From: Inia geoffrensis
Taxonomy: Eukaryota; Chordata; Mammalia; Artiodactyla; Iniidae
Direction of reading: 5' to 3'
Length of the DNA stretch: 64,000 nucleotides
Assembly: GCA_036417435.1 (NCBI GenBank)
Contig: JAZAQT010000217.1
Location: 372,001 to 436,000, forward strand
Numbering within the stretch: the stretch's first letter is position 1; each line of letters starts with the position of its first letter. A program made the position numbers and the translations under genes. Below are positions 13,712 through 27,597 of this stretch, piece by piece. The notes beneath the pieces are model-generated. The model worked only from the letters and a program-made list of their open reading frames with translations. It was not told the DNA's origin and ran no database searches.

Positions 13712-15447
13712 TTGGCCAAAAAGGGCGTATGCGTTTTTTCCTGAATATATTCAGGAAAAAACGCACACGCCCTTTTTGGCCAAGTGCATCACTGTCGAAC
13801 TGCTGCCTCTTTTCCTACGCTTTCAGAGCAATTCTTATCTACCCCCTGATATCTGTTTTCTGCAATTCTGCGTCGCGTTCAAGTCCTCTTCACAGCCTTC
13901 CTTCAATAATTTTTTGGATGATAGGGGTCATTTGGAACTCTGCAGGATTGTGAGTTACAGTGCCAAAGATCTCCTTTCCTCAACTTGCTTTCTTGTGAGC
14001 TGACCGCAAACCCGAAGAATTGCTTCAGGCCCTAATCTCGTTCCGGCATTGCTCGCTGAGCCTTTGGTGAATTCCTCTTCCTGTAGGGAAATCAGAGTTC
14101 AATGTGCCCGTGCAAACACATCAAGTTAGCTGCCCATTCGTTCTCCTTATTCCTGTTCATCTTCCACAGAAATTGCAAACTGTGCCAAACCAGAGGTCAA
14201 AGGCACTGACTCTCCAAGTGGGCAGAATGTTAATATTGCATCTGGAACGGCGAACTCGAGTACCATGGGGCTAAAATGGCGATGAGTTTTAGAAATTTTG
14301 CCTGATCACTTCGTGGACCATATTCTGGGTTTTCCATGCATATTTTAGCTGAAGGATAAATCCGTTCAACGTGGAGATTTGGGACCCGTGGAATGGGAAC
14401 CATGCACCATTACCTCAAAGGGTCTGCATTCCCTCACCAATAGTATCAGCCCCAAGTGTCCAGCCTTATCTCTCCCAAATCTGTGGATGTAGAGGTGGTA
14501 AATCCTAGATTCCTCACAAGCCCTGAAGGACTTATTTAAGAATTTCTCTCTATTTGACAGTCCTTGTGTTTTCTTTTTCAAATTTATTTTTATAAGGGGA
14601 TTTAGCTTATTGACACTGCTGTGTGTATATTGCTGTACACAAATGATTTGCTTATGGAGACCTATAAATGTATGGGTTTTAATTTTCTTCATAGTCAGGT
14701 ATGTTCCTAGGTTTTGAATACGGGGGGTTGAGTCCATTTGGTTGAGCAAGGAGTAGCTCTTTTCTAATATATTTTTAGCTTATGGAATGGTATCTGTCCT
14801 AATGTCAACCTCTGGTTTTATGCAGCCTCCCCACTCTCCTTTCCCCTTAAGCAAGCATAAGTTTCTTTTGTAAATGTGAGACTCTCTTGTGTTTTGTAAT
14901 GCAGTTCACACGTAGCCGTGTTTACATTCCCGGTATTAGTGATATCTTATGATGTTTCTTTTTCTGTGTGACTTATTTCACTTAGAATCATCGTAACTAA
15001 ACCCACTCATTATGCTGCTACTGGTCTGTTGCCATTGATTTCATTGTTGAGTGATATTCCATTGTAGGGATGTATCACAACTTCTATATCCATTTTTCTC
15101 TTTCTGGGCTATTAAAGTTGTACCATAGTCAAGGCTCCCGTACACAGAGCAGCCCCAAACTTTGGTGTGGCTGTGTCTTTTTCATTTAAATTTTCCGCAT
15201 CTATAGCACCATAAGTGGAAGTGCCCTAGGCTCTCTAGCTTCGTTTTTTCTTTGTTCCAGGAAACACCATCCACTTCTCCAGAGTGGCTGTTGGCAATTT
15301 ACATCCCGCCCATAAGCATAACAAGGCTGCCGGTTCTCCATGGCCTGGCCTGCCTCTCTGGATTTTACACTTTTTTCGGACGGCCCTTTTGACCGGAGGG
15401 AAGTGAGACTTCCTTGTAGTGCGGATTTCCATTGCAGGCTTGCTTGG
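13712..15447 (+). repeat. Satellite monomer 8, A/B transition, 1736 bp
   Basis: The palindrome has the gcacac mismatch of monomer 1. From about 14640 onward the unit equals monomer 11 shifted by 5208 bp (cggggggttg, atatttttagc). The first copy of the B trimer block therefore begins inside this unit. Confidence 0.96.
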
Positions 15448-15519
15448 TTGGCCAAAAATGGCGTATGCGTTTTTTCCTGAATATATTCAGGAAAAAAAGC
15501 ATACGCCATTTTTGGCCAA
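15448..15519. repeat. Palindrome with compensated arm change (monomer 9)
   Basis: Arm position 12 is T instead of G, and its partner position 61 is A instead of C, so pairing is kept. One mismatch remains at position 51. The copy at 20656-20727 is identical through the trimer duplication. Confidence 0.9.
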
Positions 15520-17183
15520 GTGCATCACTGTCAAACTGCTGCCTCTTTTCCTACGCTATCAGAGCAATTCTTATGTATCCCCTGATATCTGTTTTCTGCA
15601 ATTCTGCGTCGCGTTCAAGTCCTCTTCACAGCCTTCCTTCAATAAATTTTTGGATGATAGGGGTCATTTGGAACTCTGCAGGATTGTGAGTTACAGTGCC
15701 AAAAATCTCCTTTTCTCAACTCGCTTTCTTGTGAGCTGACCGCAAACCCGAAGAATTGCTTCAGGCCCTAATCAGGTTCCGGCATGGCACGCTGAGCCTT
15801 TGATGAATTCTTCTTCCTGTAGGGAAATCAGTGTTCAATGTGCCCGTGCAAACACATCAAGTTAGCTGCTCATTCGTTCTCCTTATTCCTGTTCATCTTC
15901 CACAGAAATTGCAAACTGTGCCAAACCAGAGGTCAAAGGCACTGACTCTCCAAGTGGGCAGAATGTTAATATTGCATCTGGAACGGCGAACTCGAGTACC
16001 ATGGGGCTAAAATGGCGATGAGTTTTAGAAATTTTGCCTGATCACTTCGTGGACCATATTCTGGGTTTTCCATGCATATTTTAGCTGAAGGATAAATCCC
16101 TTCAACGTGGAGATTTGGGACCCGTGGAATGGGAACCATGCACCATTACCTCAAAGGGTCTGCATTCCCTCACCAATAGTATCAGCCCCAAGTGTCCAGC
16201 CTTATCTCTCCCAAAGCTGTGGATGTAGCGGTGGTAAATCCAAGATTCCTCACAAGCCCTGAAGGACTTATTTAAGAATTTCTCTCTATTTGACAGTCCT
16301 TGTGTTTTCTTTTTCAAATTTATTTTTATAAGGGGATTTAGCATATTTACATTGCTGTGTGTATATTGCTGTACACAAACGATTTTCTTATGGAGACCTA
16401 TAAATGTATGGGTTTTAATTTTCTTCATAGTCAGGTATATTCCGAGGTTTTGAATACGGGGTGTTGAGTCCATATGTTTGAGCAAGGAGTAGCTCTTTTC
16501 TAATATATATTTGGCTTATGGAATGGTATCTGTCCTAATGTCAACCTCTGGTTTTATGCAGCGTCCCCACTCTCCTTTCCCCTTAAGCAAGCATCAGTTT
16601 CTTTTGTAAATGTGAGACTCTCTTGTGTTTTGCAATGCAGTTCACACGTAGCCGTGTTTACATTCCCGGTATTAGTGATATCTTATGATGTTTCTTTTTC
16701 TGTGTGATTTATTTCACTTAGAATCATCGTAACTAAACCTACTCATTATGCTGTTACTGGTCTGTTGCCATTGATTGCATTTTTGAGTGATATTCCATTG
16801 TAGGGATGTACCACAACTTCTATATCCATTTTTCTCTTTCTGGGCTATTAAAGTTGTATTATAGTCAAGGCTCCCGTACACAGAGCAGCCCCAAACTTTG
16901 GTGTGGCTGTGTCTTTTTCATTTAAATTTTCCGAATCTATAGCACCATAAGTGGAAGTGCCCTAGGCTCTCTAGCTTGTTTTTTTCTTTGTTCCAGGAAA
17001 CACCATCCACTTCTCCAGAGTGGCTGTTGGCAATTTACATCCCGCCCATCAGCATAACAAGGCTGCCTGTTCTCCATGGCCTGTCCTGCCTCTCTGGATT
17101 TTACACTTTTTTCGGACGGACCTTTGGATTGGTGGGAAGTGAGACTGCCTTGTAGTGCGGATTTCCATTGCAGGCTTGCTTCG
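15448..17183 (+). repeat. Satellite monomer 9, subfamily B, 1736 bp
   Basis: I see no difference from monomer 12. The palindrome arms carry a matched pair of changes (aaaaatggcg on the left, cgccattttt on the right). Confidence 0.96.
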
Positions 17184-18919
17184 TTGGCCAAAAAGGGCGT
17201 ATGCGTTTTTTCCTGAATATATTCAGGAAAAAACGCATACACACTTTTTGGCCAAGTGCATCACTGTCGAACTGCTGCCTCTTTTCCCACGCTTTCAGAG
17301 CAATTCTTATCTACCCCCTGATATCTGTTTTCTGCAATTCTGCGTCGCGTTCAAGTCCTCTTCACAGCCTTCCTTCAATAAATTTTTGGATGATAGGGGT
17401 CATTTGGAACTCTGCAGGATTGTGAGTTACAGTGCCAAAAATCTCCTTTTCTCAACTCGCTTTCTTGTGAGCTGACCGCAAACCCGAAGAATTGCTTCAG
17501 GCCTTAATCTCGTTCCAGCATGGCACGCTGAGCCTTTGATGAATTCTTCTTTCTGTAGGGAAATCAGTGTTCAATGTGCCCGTCCAAACACATCAAGTTA
17601 GCTGCTCATTCGTTCTCCTTATTCCTGTTCATCTTCCACAGAAATTGCAAACTGTGCCAAACAAGAGGTCAAAGGCAGTGACTCTCCAAGTGGGGAGAAT
17701 TCTAATATTGCATCTGGAACGGCGAACTCTAGTACCAGGGGGCTAAAATGGCGATGAGTTTTAGAAATTTTGCCTGATCACTTCGTGGACCATATTCTGG
17801 GTTTTCCATGCATATTTTACCTGAAGGATAAATCAATTACACGTGGAGATTTGGGACCCGTGGAATGGGAACCATGCACCATTACCTCAAAGGGTCTGAA
17901 TTCCCTCACCAATAGTATCAGCCCCAAGTGTCCAGCCTTATCTCTCCCCCAGCTGTGGATGTAGAGGTGGTAAATCCAAGATTCCTCACAAGCCCTGAAG
18001 GACTTATTTAAGAATTTCTCTCTATTTGACAGTCCTTGTTTTTTCTTTTTCAAATTTATTTTTATAAGGGGATTTAGCTTATTTACAGTGCTGTGTGTAT
18101 GCTGCTGTACACAAATGATTTTCTTATGGAGACCTATAAATGTATGGGTTTTAATTTTCTTCATAGTCAGGTATATTCCTAGGTTTTGAATACGGGGTGT
18201 TGAGTCCATTTGGTTGAGCAAGGAGTAGCTCTTGTCTAATATATATTTGGCTTATGGAATGGTATCTGTCCTAATGTCAACCTCTGGTTTTATGCAGCCT
18301 CCCCACTCTCCTTTCCCCTTAAGCAAGCATAAGTTTCTTTTGTAAATGTGAGACTCTCTTCTGTTTTGTAATGAAGTTCACACGTAGCCGTGTTTACATT
18401 CCCGGTATTAGTGATATCTTATGATGTTTCTTTTTCTGTGTGACTTATTTCACTTAGAATCATCGTAACTAAATCCACTCATTATGCTGCTACTGGACTG
18501 TTGCCATTGATTTCATTGTTGAGTGATATTCCATTGTAGGGATGTACCACAACTTCTATATCCATTTTTCTCTTTCTGGGCTATTAAAGTTGTACCATAG
18601 TCAAGGCTCCCGTACACAGAGCAGCCCCAAACTTTGGTGTGGCTGTGTCTTTTTCATTTAAATTTTCCGAATCTATAGCACCATAAGTGGAAGTGCCCTA
18701 GGCTCTCTAGCTTGGTTTTTTCTTTGTTCCAGGAAACACCATCCACTTCTCCAGAGTGGCTGTTGGCAATTTACATCCCGCCCATCAGCATAACAAGGCT
18801 GCCGGTTCTCCATGGCCTGGCCTGCCTCTCTGGATTTTAAACTTTTTTCGGACGGCCCTTTGGATCGGTGGGAAGTGAGACTGCCTTGTAGTGCGGATTT
18901 CCATTGCAGGCTTGCTTGG
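17184..18919 (+). repeat. Satellite monomer 10, subfamily B, 1736 bp
   Basis: The only difference I see from monomer 13 is a single base at 17820 (C here, G at 23028). The right palindrome arm reads catacacact, giving two mismatches. Confidence 0.96.
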
Positions 18920-20655
18920 TTGGCCAAAAAGGGCGTATGCGTTTTTTCCTGAATATATTCAGGAAAAAACACACACGCCCTTTTTGGCCAAGTGCATCAC
19001 TGTCGAACTGCTCCCTCTTTTCCTACGCTTTCAGAGCAATTCTTATCTGCCCCTTGATATCTGTTTTCTGCAATTCTGCGTAGCGTTCAAGTCCTCTTCA
19101 CAGCCTTCCTTCAATAAATTTTTGGATGATAGGGGTCATTTGGAACTCTGCAGGATTGTGAGTTACTGTGCCAAAAATCTCCTTTTCTCAACTCACTTTC
19201 TTGTGAGCTGACCGCAAACCGGAAGAATTGCTTCAGGCCCTAATCTCGTTCCGGCATGGCACGCTGAGCCTTTGATGAATTCTTCTTCCTGTAGGGAAAT
19301 CAGTGTTCAATGTGCCCGTCCAAACCCATCAAGTTAGCTGCTCATTCGTTCTCCTTATTCCTGTTCATCTTCCACAGAAATTGCAAACTGTGCCAAACAA
19401 GAGGTCAAAGGCACTGACTCTCCAAGTGGGGAGAATGTTAATATCACATCTGGAACGGCAAACTCGAGTACCAGGGGGCTAAAATGGCGATGAGTTTTAG
19501 AAATTGTGCCTGATAACTTCGTGGACCATATTCTGGGTTTTCCATGCATATTTTAGCTGAAGGATAAATCCCTTACACGTGGAGATTTGGGACCCGTGGA
19601 ATGGGAACCATGCACCATTACCTCAAAGGGTCTGAATTCCCTCACCAATAGTATCAGCCCCAAGTGTCCAGCCTTATCCCTCCCACAGGTGTGGATGTAG
19701 AGGTGGTAAATCAAAGATTCCTCACAAGCCCTGATGGACTTATTTAAGAATTTCTCTCTATTTGACAGTCCTTGTGTTTTCTTTTTCAAATTTAATTTTA
19801 TTAGGGGATTTAGCTTATTGACACTGCTGTGTGTATGCTGCTGTACACAAATGATTTGCTTATGGAGACCTATAAATGTATGGGTTTTAATTTTCTTCAT
19901 AGTCAGGTATGTTCCTAGGTTTTGAATACGGGGGGTTGAGTCCATTTGGTTGAGCAAGGAGTAGCTCTTTTCTAATATATTTTTAGCTTATGGAATGGTA
20001 TCTGTCCTAATGTCAACCTCTGGTTTTATGCAGCCTCCCCACTCTCCTTTCCCCTTAAGCAAGCATAAGTTTCTTTTGTAAATGTGAGACTCTCTTGTGT
20101 TTTGTAATGCAGTTCACACGTAGCCGTGTTTACATTCCCGGTATTAGTGATATCTTATGATGTTTCTTTTTCTGTGTGACTTATTTCACTTAGAATCATC
20201 GTAACTAAACCCACTCATTATGCTGCTACTGGTCTGTTGCCATTGATTTCATTGTTGAGTGATATTCCATTGTAGGGATGTATCACAACTTCTATATCCA
20301 TTTTTCTCTTTCTGGGCTATTAAAGTTGTACCATAGTCAAGGCTCCCGTACACAGAGCAGCCCCAAACTTTGGTGTGGCTGTGTCTTTTTCATTTAAATT
20401 TTCCGCATCTATAGCACCATAAGTGGAAGTGCCCTAGGCTCTCTAGCTTCGTTTTTTCTTTGTTCCAGGAAACACCATCCACTTCTCCAGAGTGGCTGTT
20501 GGCAATTTACATCCCGCCCATAAGCATAACAAGGCTGCCGGTTCTCCATGGCCTGGCCTGCCTCTCTGGATTTTACACTTTTTTCGGACGGCCCTTTTGA
20601 CCGGAGGGAAGTGAGACTTCCTTGTAGTGCGGATTTCCATTGCAGGCTTGCTTGG
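18920..20655 (+). repeat. Satellite monomer 11, subfamily B, 1736 bp
   Basis: It pairs with monomer 14 up to about 19850 and with monomer 8 beyond that point. The palindrome has two mismatches (cacacacgcc). Confidence 0.96.
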
Positions 20656-20727
20656 TTGGCCAAAAATGGCGTATGCGTTTTTTCCTGAATATATTCAGGA
20701 AAAAAAGCATACGCCATTTTTGGCCAA
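20656..20727. repeat. Palindrome with compensated arm change (monomer 12)
   Basis: This is the duplicate of the monomer 9 palindrome, with the same T12/A61 pair and the same mismatch at position 51. Confidence 0.9.
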
Positions 20728-22391
20728 GTGCATCACTGTCAAACTGCTGCCTCTTTTCCTACGCTATCAGAGCAATTCTTATGTATCCCCTGATATCTGT
20801 TTTCTGCAATTCTGCGTCGCGTTCAAGTCCTCTTCACAGCCTTCCTTCAATAAATTTTTGGATGATAGGGGTCATTTGGAACTCTGCAGGATTGTGAGTT
20901 ACAGTGCCAAAAATCTCCTTTTCTCAACTCGCTTTCTTGTGAGCTGACCGCAAACCCGAAGAATTGCTTCAGGCCCTAATCAGGTTCCGGCATGGCACGC
21001 TGAGCCTTTGATGAATTCTTCTTCCTGTAGGGAAATCAGTGTTCAATGTGCCCGTGCAAACACATCAAGTTAGCTGCTCATTCGTTCTCCTTATTCCTGT
21101 TCATCTTCCACAGAAATTGCAAACTGTGCCAAACCAGAGGTCAAAGGCACTGACTCTCCAAGTGGGCAGAATGTTAATATTGCATCTGGAACGGCGAACT
21201 CGAGTACCATGGGGCTAAAATGGCGATGAGTTTTAGAAATTTTGCCTGATCACTTCGTGGACCATATTCTGGGTTTTCCATGCATATTTTAGCTGAAGGA
21301 TAAATCCCTTCAACGTGGAGATTTGGGACCCGTGGAATGGGAACCATGCACCATTACCTCAAAGGGTCTGCATTCCCTCACCAATAGTATCAGCCCCAAG
21401 TGTCCAGCCTTATCTCTCCCAAAGCTGTGGATGTAGCGGTGGTAAATCCAAGATTCCTCACAAGCCCTGAAGGACTTATTTAAGAATTTCTCTCTATTTG
21501 ACAGTCCTTGTGTTTTCTTTTTCAAATTTATTTTTATAAGGGGATTTAGCATATTTACATTGCTGTGTGTATATTGCTGTACACAAACGATTTTCTTATG
21601 GAGACCTATAAATGTATGGGTTTTAATTTTCTTCATAGTCAGGTATATTCCGAGGTTTTGAATACGGGGTGTTGAGTCCATATGTTTGAGCAAGGAGTAG
21701 CTCTTTTCTAATATATATTTGGCTTATGGAATGGTATCTGTCCTAATGTCAACCTCTGGTTTTATGCAGCGTCCCCACTCTCCTTTCCCCTTAAGCAAGC
21801 ATCAGTTTCTTTTGTAAATGTGAGACTCTCTTGTGTTTTGCAATGCAGTTCACACGTAGCCGTGTTTACATTCCCGGTATTAGTGATATCTTATGATGTT
21901 TCTTTTTCTGTGTGATTTATTTCACTTAGAATCATCGTAACTAAACCTACTCATTATGCTGTTACTGGTCTGTTGCCATTGATTGCATTTTTGAGTGATA
22001 TTCCATTGTAGGGATGTACCACAACTTCTATATCCATTTTTCTCTTTCTGGGCTATTAAAGTTGTATTATAGTCAAGGCTCCCGTACACAGAGCAGCCCC
22101 AAACTTTGGTGTGGCTGTGTCTTTTTCATTTAAATTTTCCGAATCTATAGCACCATAAGTGGAAGTGCCCTAGGCTCTCTAGCTTGTTTTTTTCTTTGTT
22201 CCAGGAAACACCATCCACTTCTCCAGAGTGGCTGTTGGCAATTTACATCCCGCCCATCAGCATAACAAGGCTGCCTGTTCTCCATGGCCTGTCCTGCCTC
22301 TCTGGATTTTACACTTTTTTCGGACGGACCTTTGGATTGGTGGGAAGTGAGACTGCCTTGTAGTGCGGATTTCCATTGCAGGCTTGCTTCG
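20656..22391 (+). repeat. Satellite monomer 12, subfamily B, 1736 bp
   Basis: This is the second copy of monomer 9, including the compensated palindrome arms and the private catatgtttgag near 21680. Confidence 0.96.
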
Positions 22392-24127
22392 TTGGCCAAA
22401 AAGGGCGTATGCGTTTTTTCCTGAATATATTCAGGAAAAAACGCATACACACTTTTTGGCCAAGTGCATCACTGTCGAACTGCTGCCTCTTTTCCCACGC
22501 TTTCAGAGCAATTCTTATCTACCCCCTGATATCTGTTTTCTGCAATTCTGCGTCGCGTTCAAGTCCTCTTCACAGCCTTCCTTCAATAAATTTTTGGATG
22601 ATAGGGGTCATTTGGAACTCTGCAGGATTGTGAGTTACAGTGCCAAAAATCTCCTTTTCTCAACTCGCTTTCTTGTGAGCTGACCGCAAACCCGAAGAAT
22701 TGCTTCAGGCCTTAATCTCGTTCCAGCATGGCACGCTGAGCCTTTGATGAATTCTTCTTTCTGTAGGGAAATCAGTGTTCAATGTGCCCGTCCAAACACA
22801 TCAAGTTAGCTGCTCATTCGTTCTCCTTATTCCTGTTCATCTTCCACAGAAATTGCAAACTGTGCCAAACAAGAGGTCAAAGGCAGTGACTCTCCAAGTG
22901 GGGAGAATTCTAATATTGCATCTGGAACGGCGAACTCTAGTACCAGGGGGCTAAAATGGCGATGAGTTTTAGAAATTTTGCCTGATCACTTCGTGGACCA
23001 TATTCTGGGTTTTCCATGCATATTTTAGCTGAAGGATAAATCAATTACACGTGGAGATTTGGGACCCGTGGAATGGGAACCATGCACCATTACCTCAAAG
23101 GGTCTGAATTCCCTCACCAATAGTATCAGCCCCAAGTGTCCAGCCTTATCTCTCCCCCAGCTGTGGATGTAGAGGTGGTAAATCCAAGATTCCTCACAAG
23201 CCCTGAAGGACTTATTTAAGAATTTCTCTCTATTTGACAGTCCTTGTTTTTTCTTTTTCAAATTTATTTTTATAAGGGGATTTAGCTTATTTACAGTGCT
23301 GTGTGTATGCTGCTGTACACAAATGATTTTCTTATGGAGACCTATAAATGTATGGGTTTTAATTTTCTTCATAGTCAGGTATATTCCTAGGTTTTGAATA
23401 CGGGGTGTTGAGTCCATTTGGTTGAGCAAGGAGTAGCTCTTGTCTAATATATATTTGGCTTATGGAATGGTATCTGTCCTAATGTCAACCTCTGGTTTTA
23501 TGCAGCCTCCCCACTCTCCTTTCCCCTTAAGCAAGCATAAGTTTCTTTTGTAAATGTGAGACTCTCTTCTGTTTTGTAATGAAGTTCACACGTAGCCGTG
23601 TTTACATTCCCGGTATTAGTGATATCTTATGATGTTTCTTTTTCTGTGTGACTTATTTCACTTAGAATCATCGTAACTAAATCCACTCATTATGCTGCTA
23701 CTGGACTGTTGCCATTGATTTCATTGTTGAGTGATATTCCATTGTAGGGATGTACCACAACTTCTATATCCATTTTTCTCTTTCTGGGCTATTAAAGTTG
23801 TACCATAGTCAAGGCTCCCGTACACAGAGCAGCCCCAAACTTTGGTGTGGCTGTGTCTTTTTCATTTAAATTTTCCGAATCTATAGCACCATAAGTGGAA
23901 GTGCCCTAGGCTCTCTAGCTTGGTTTTTTCTTTGTTCCAGGAAACACCATCCACTTCTCCAGAGTGGCTGTTGGCAATTTACATCCCGCCCATCAGCATA
24001 ACAAGGCTGCCGGTTCTCCATGGCCTGGCCTGCCTCTCTGGATTTTAAACTTTTTTCGGACGGCCCTTTGGATCGGTGGGAAGTGAGACTGCCTTGTAGT
24101 GCGGATTTCCATTGCAGGCTTGCTTGG
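22392..24127 (+). repeat. Satellite monomer 13, subfamily B, 1736 bp
   Basis: This is the second copy of monomer 10, including gaactctagtacc near 22932 and the two right-arm mismatches. Confidence 0.96.
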
Positions 24128-25862
24128 TTGGCCAAAAAGGGCGTATGCGTTTTTTCCTGAATATATTCAGGAAAAAACACACACGCCCTTTTTGGCCAAG
24201 TGCATCACTGTCGAACTGCTCCCTCTTTTCCTACGCTTTCAGAGCAATTCTTATCTGCCCCTTGATATCTGTTTTCTGCAATTCTGCGTAGCGTTCAAGT
24301 CCTCTTCACAGCCTTCCTTCAATAAATTTTTGGATGATAGGGGTCATTTGGAACTCTGCAGGATTGTGAGTTACTGTGCCAAAAATCTCCTTTTCTCAAC
24401 TCACTTTCTTGTGAGCTGACCGCAAACCGGAAGAATTGCTTCAGGCCCTAATCTCGTTCCGGCATGGCACGCTGAGCCTTTGATGAATTCTTCTTCCTGT
24501 AGGGAAATCAGTGTTCAATGTGCCCGTCCAAACCCATCAAGTTAGCTGCTCATTCGTTCTCCTTATTCCTGTTCATCTTCCACAGAAATTGCAAACTGTG
24601 CCAAACAAGAGGTCAAAGGCACTGACTCTCCAAGTGGGGAGAATGTTAATATCACATCTGGAACGGCAAACTCGAGTACCAGGGGGCTAAAATGGCGATG
24701 AGTTTTAGAAATTGTGCCTGATAACTTCGTGGACCATATTCTGGGTTTTCCATGCATATTTTAGCTGAAGGATAAATCCCTTACACGTGGAGATTTGGGA
24801 CCCGTGGAATGGGAACCATGCACCATTACCTCAAAGGGTCTGAATTCCCTCACCAATAGTATCAGCCCCAAGTGTCCAGCCTTATCCCTCCCACAGGTGT
24901 GGATGTAGAGGTGGTAAATCAAAGATTCCTCACAAGCCCTGATGGACTTATTTAAGAATTTCTCTCTATTTGACAGTCCTTGTGTTTTTTTTTCAAATTT
25001 AATTTTATTAGGGGATTTAGCTTATTGACACTGCTGTGTGTATGCTGCTGTACACAAATGATTTTCTTATGGAGACCTATAAATGTATGGGTTTTAATTT
25101 TCTTCATAGTCAGGTATATTCTTAGGTTTTGAATACGGGGTGTTGAGTCAATTTGGTTGAGCAAGGAGTAGCTCTTGTCTAATATATATTTGGCTTATGG
25201 AATGGTATCTGTCCTAATGTCAACCTCTGGTTTTATGCAGCCTCCCCACTCTCCTTTCCCCTTAAGCAAGCATAAGTTTCTTTTGTAAATGTGAGACTCT
25301 GTTGTGTTTTGTAATGCAGTTCACACGTAGCCGTGTTTACATTCCCGGTATTAGTGATGTCTTATGACGTTTCTTTTTCTGTGTGACTTATTTCACTTAG
25401 AATCATCGTAACTAAATCCACTCATTATGCTGCTACTCGTCTGTTGCCTTTGATTTCATTGTTGAGTGATATTCCATTGTAGGGATGTACCACAACTTCT
25501 ATATCCATTTTTCTCTTTCAGGGCTATTAAAGTTGTACCATAGTCAAGGCTCCCGTACACAGAGCAGCCCCAAACTTTGGTGTGGCTGTGTCTTTTTCAT
25601 TTAAATTTTCCGAATCTATAGCACCATAAGTGGAAGTGCCCTAGGCTCTCTAGCTTGGTTTTTTCTTTGTTCCAGGAAACACCATCCACTTCTCCAGAGT
25701 GGCTGTTGGCAATTTACATCCCACCCATCAGCATAACAAGGCTGCCTGTTCTCCATGGCCTGGCCTGCCTCTCTGGATTTTACACTTTTTTCGGACGGCC
25801 CTTTGGATCGGTGGGAAGTGAGACTGCCTTGTAGTGCGGATTTCCATTGCAGGCTTGCTTGG
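24128..25862 (+). repeat. Satellite monomer 14, subfamily B, 1735 bp
   Basis: This is the second copy of monomer 11 up to about 25055. One base is lost in the T-rich tract near 24987. The distal part then departs from the trimer (gatgtcttatgacg, tactcgtctg). Confidence 0.96.
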
Positions 25863-27597
25863 TTGGCCAAAAAGGGCGTATGCGTTTTTTCCTGAATATA
25901 TTCAGGAAAAAACACATACGCCCTTTTTGGCCAAGTGCATCACTGTCGAACTGCTGCCTCTTTTCCTACGCTTTCAGAGCAATTCTTATCTACCCCTGAT
26001 ATCTGTTTTCTGCAATTCTGCGTCGCGTTCAAGCCCTCTTCACAGCCTTCCTTCAATAAATTTTTGGATGATAGGGGTCATTTGGAACTCTGCAGGATTG
26101 TGAGTTACAGTGCCAAAAATCTCCTTTTCTCAACTCGCTTTCTTGTGAGCTGACCGCAAACCCGAAGAATTGCTTCAGACCCTAATCTCGTTCCGGCATG
26201 GCACACTGAGCCTTTGATGAATTCTTCTTCCTGTAGGGAAATCAGTGTTCAATGTGCCCGTCCAAACACATCAAGTTAGCTGCTCATTCGTTCTCCTTAT
26301 TCCTGTTCATCTTCCACAGAAATTGCAAACTGTGCCAAACAAGAGGTCAAAGGCACTGACTCTCCAAGTGGGGAGAATGTTAACATTGCATCTGGAACGG
26401 CGAACTCGAGTACCAGGGGGCTAAAATGGCGATGAGTTTTAGAAATTTTGCCTGATCACTTCGTGGACCATATTCTGGGTTTTCCATGCATATTTTAGCT
26501 GAAGGATAAATCCCTTACACGTGGAGATTTGGGACCCGTGGAATGGGAACCATGCACCATTACCTCAAAGGGTCTGCATTCCCTCACCAATAGTATCAGC
26601 CCCAAGTGTCGAGCCTTATCTCTCCCACAGCTGTGGATGTAGAGGTGGTAAATCCAAGATTCCTCACAAGCGCAGAAGGACTTATTTAAGAATTTCTCTC
26701 TATTTGACAGTCCTTGTGTTTTCTTTTTCAAATTTATTTTTATAAGGGGATTTAGCTTATTGACACTGCTGTGTGTATGCTGCTGTACACAAATGATTTT
26801 CTTATTGAGACCTATAAATGTATGGGTTTTAATTTTCTTCATAGTCAGGTATATTCCTAGGTTTTGAATACGGGGTGTTGAGTCCATTTGGTTGAGCAAG
26901 GAGTAGCTCTTGTTTAATATATATTTGGCTTAAGGAATGGTATCTGTCCTAATGTCAACCTCTGGTTTTATGCAGCCTCCCCACTCTCCTTTCCCCTTAA
27001 GCAAGCATAAGTTTCTTTTGTAAATGTGAGACTCTCTTGTGTTTTGTAATGCAGTTCACACGTAGCCGTGTTTACATTCCCGGTATTAGTGATATCTTAT
27101 GATGTTTCTTTTTCTGTGTGACTTATTTCACTTAGAATCATCGTAACTAAATCCACTCATTATGCTGCTACTGGTCTGTTGTCATTGATTTCATTGTTGA
27201 GTGATATTTCATTGTAGGGATGTACCACAACTTCTATATCCATTTTTCTCTTTCTGGGCTATTAAAGTTGTACCATAGTCAAGGCTCCCTTACACAGAGC
27301 AGCCCCAAACTTTGGTGTGGCTCTGTCTTTTTCATTTAAATTTTCCGAATCTATACCACCATAAGTGGAAGTGCCCTAGGCTCTCTAGCTTGGTTTTTTC
27401 TTTGTTCCAGGAAACACCATCCACTTCTCCAGAGTGGCTGCTGGCAATTTACATCCCGCCCATCAGCATAACAAGGCTGCCAGTTCTCCATGGCCTGTCC
27501 TGCCTCTCTGGATTTTACAGTTTTTTCGGAGGGCCCTTTGGATTGGTGGGAAGTGAGACTGCCTTGTAGTGCAGATTTCCATTGCAGGCTTGCTTGG
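25863..27597 (+). repeat. Satellite monomer 15, B/C type, 1735 bp
   Basis: One C is lost near 25992 (ctacccctg). It is the first unit with the cccacagctg mark typical of the rest of the window. The distal end has private changes, including cggagggcc near 27527. Confidence 0.96.

Larger units (their letters stand above)
14640..19847 (+). repeat. Trimer higher-order repeat B, copy 1 (5208 bp)
   Basis: The block spans the end of monomer 8, all of 9 and 10, and the start of 11. It is nearly identical to the next 5208 bp. The start lies between 14630 and 14650, bracketed by tatattgctg versus tatgctgctg on one side and the shared atttgctt on the other. Confidence 0.93.
19848..25055 (+). repeat. 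Trimer higher-order repeat B, copy 2
   Basis: This is the tandem copy of the preceding block. I see only two differences: 23028 (G versus C at 17820) and one base lost in the T-rich tract near 24987. So few changes in 5.2 kb imply a very recent duplication. Confidence 0.93.

Noticed and set aside
14640..25055. Assembly artefact as the explanation of the near-identical trimer
   Set aside because: It cannot be excluded from sequence alone. The two copies differ by a substitution and a one-base deletion, and the flanks join at a clean internal point, which fits a true tandem duplication. Read-level evidence would decide.
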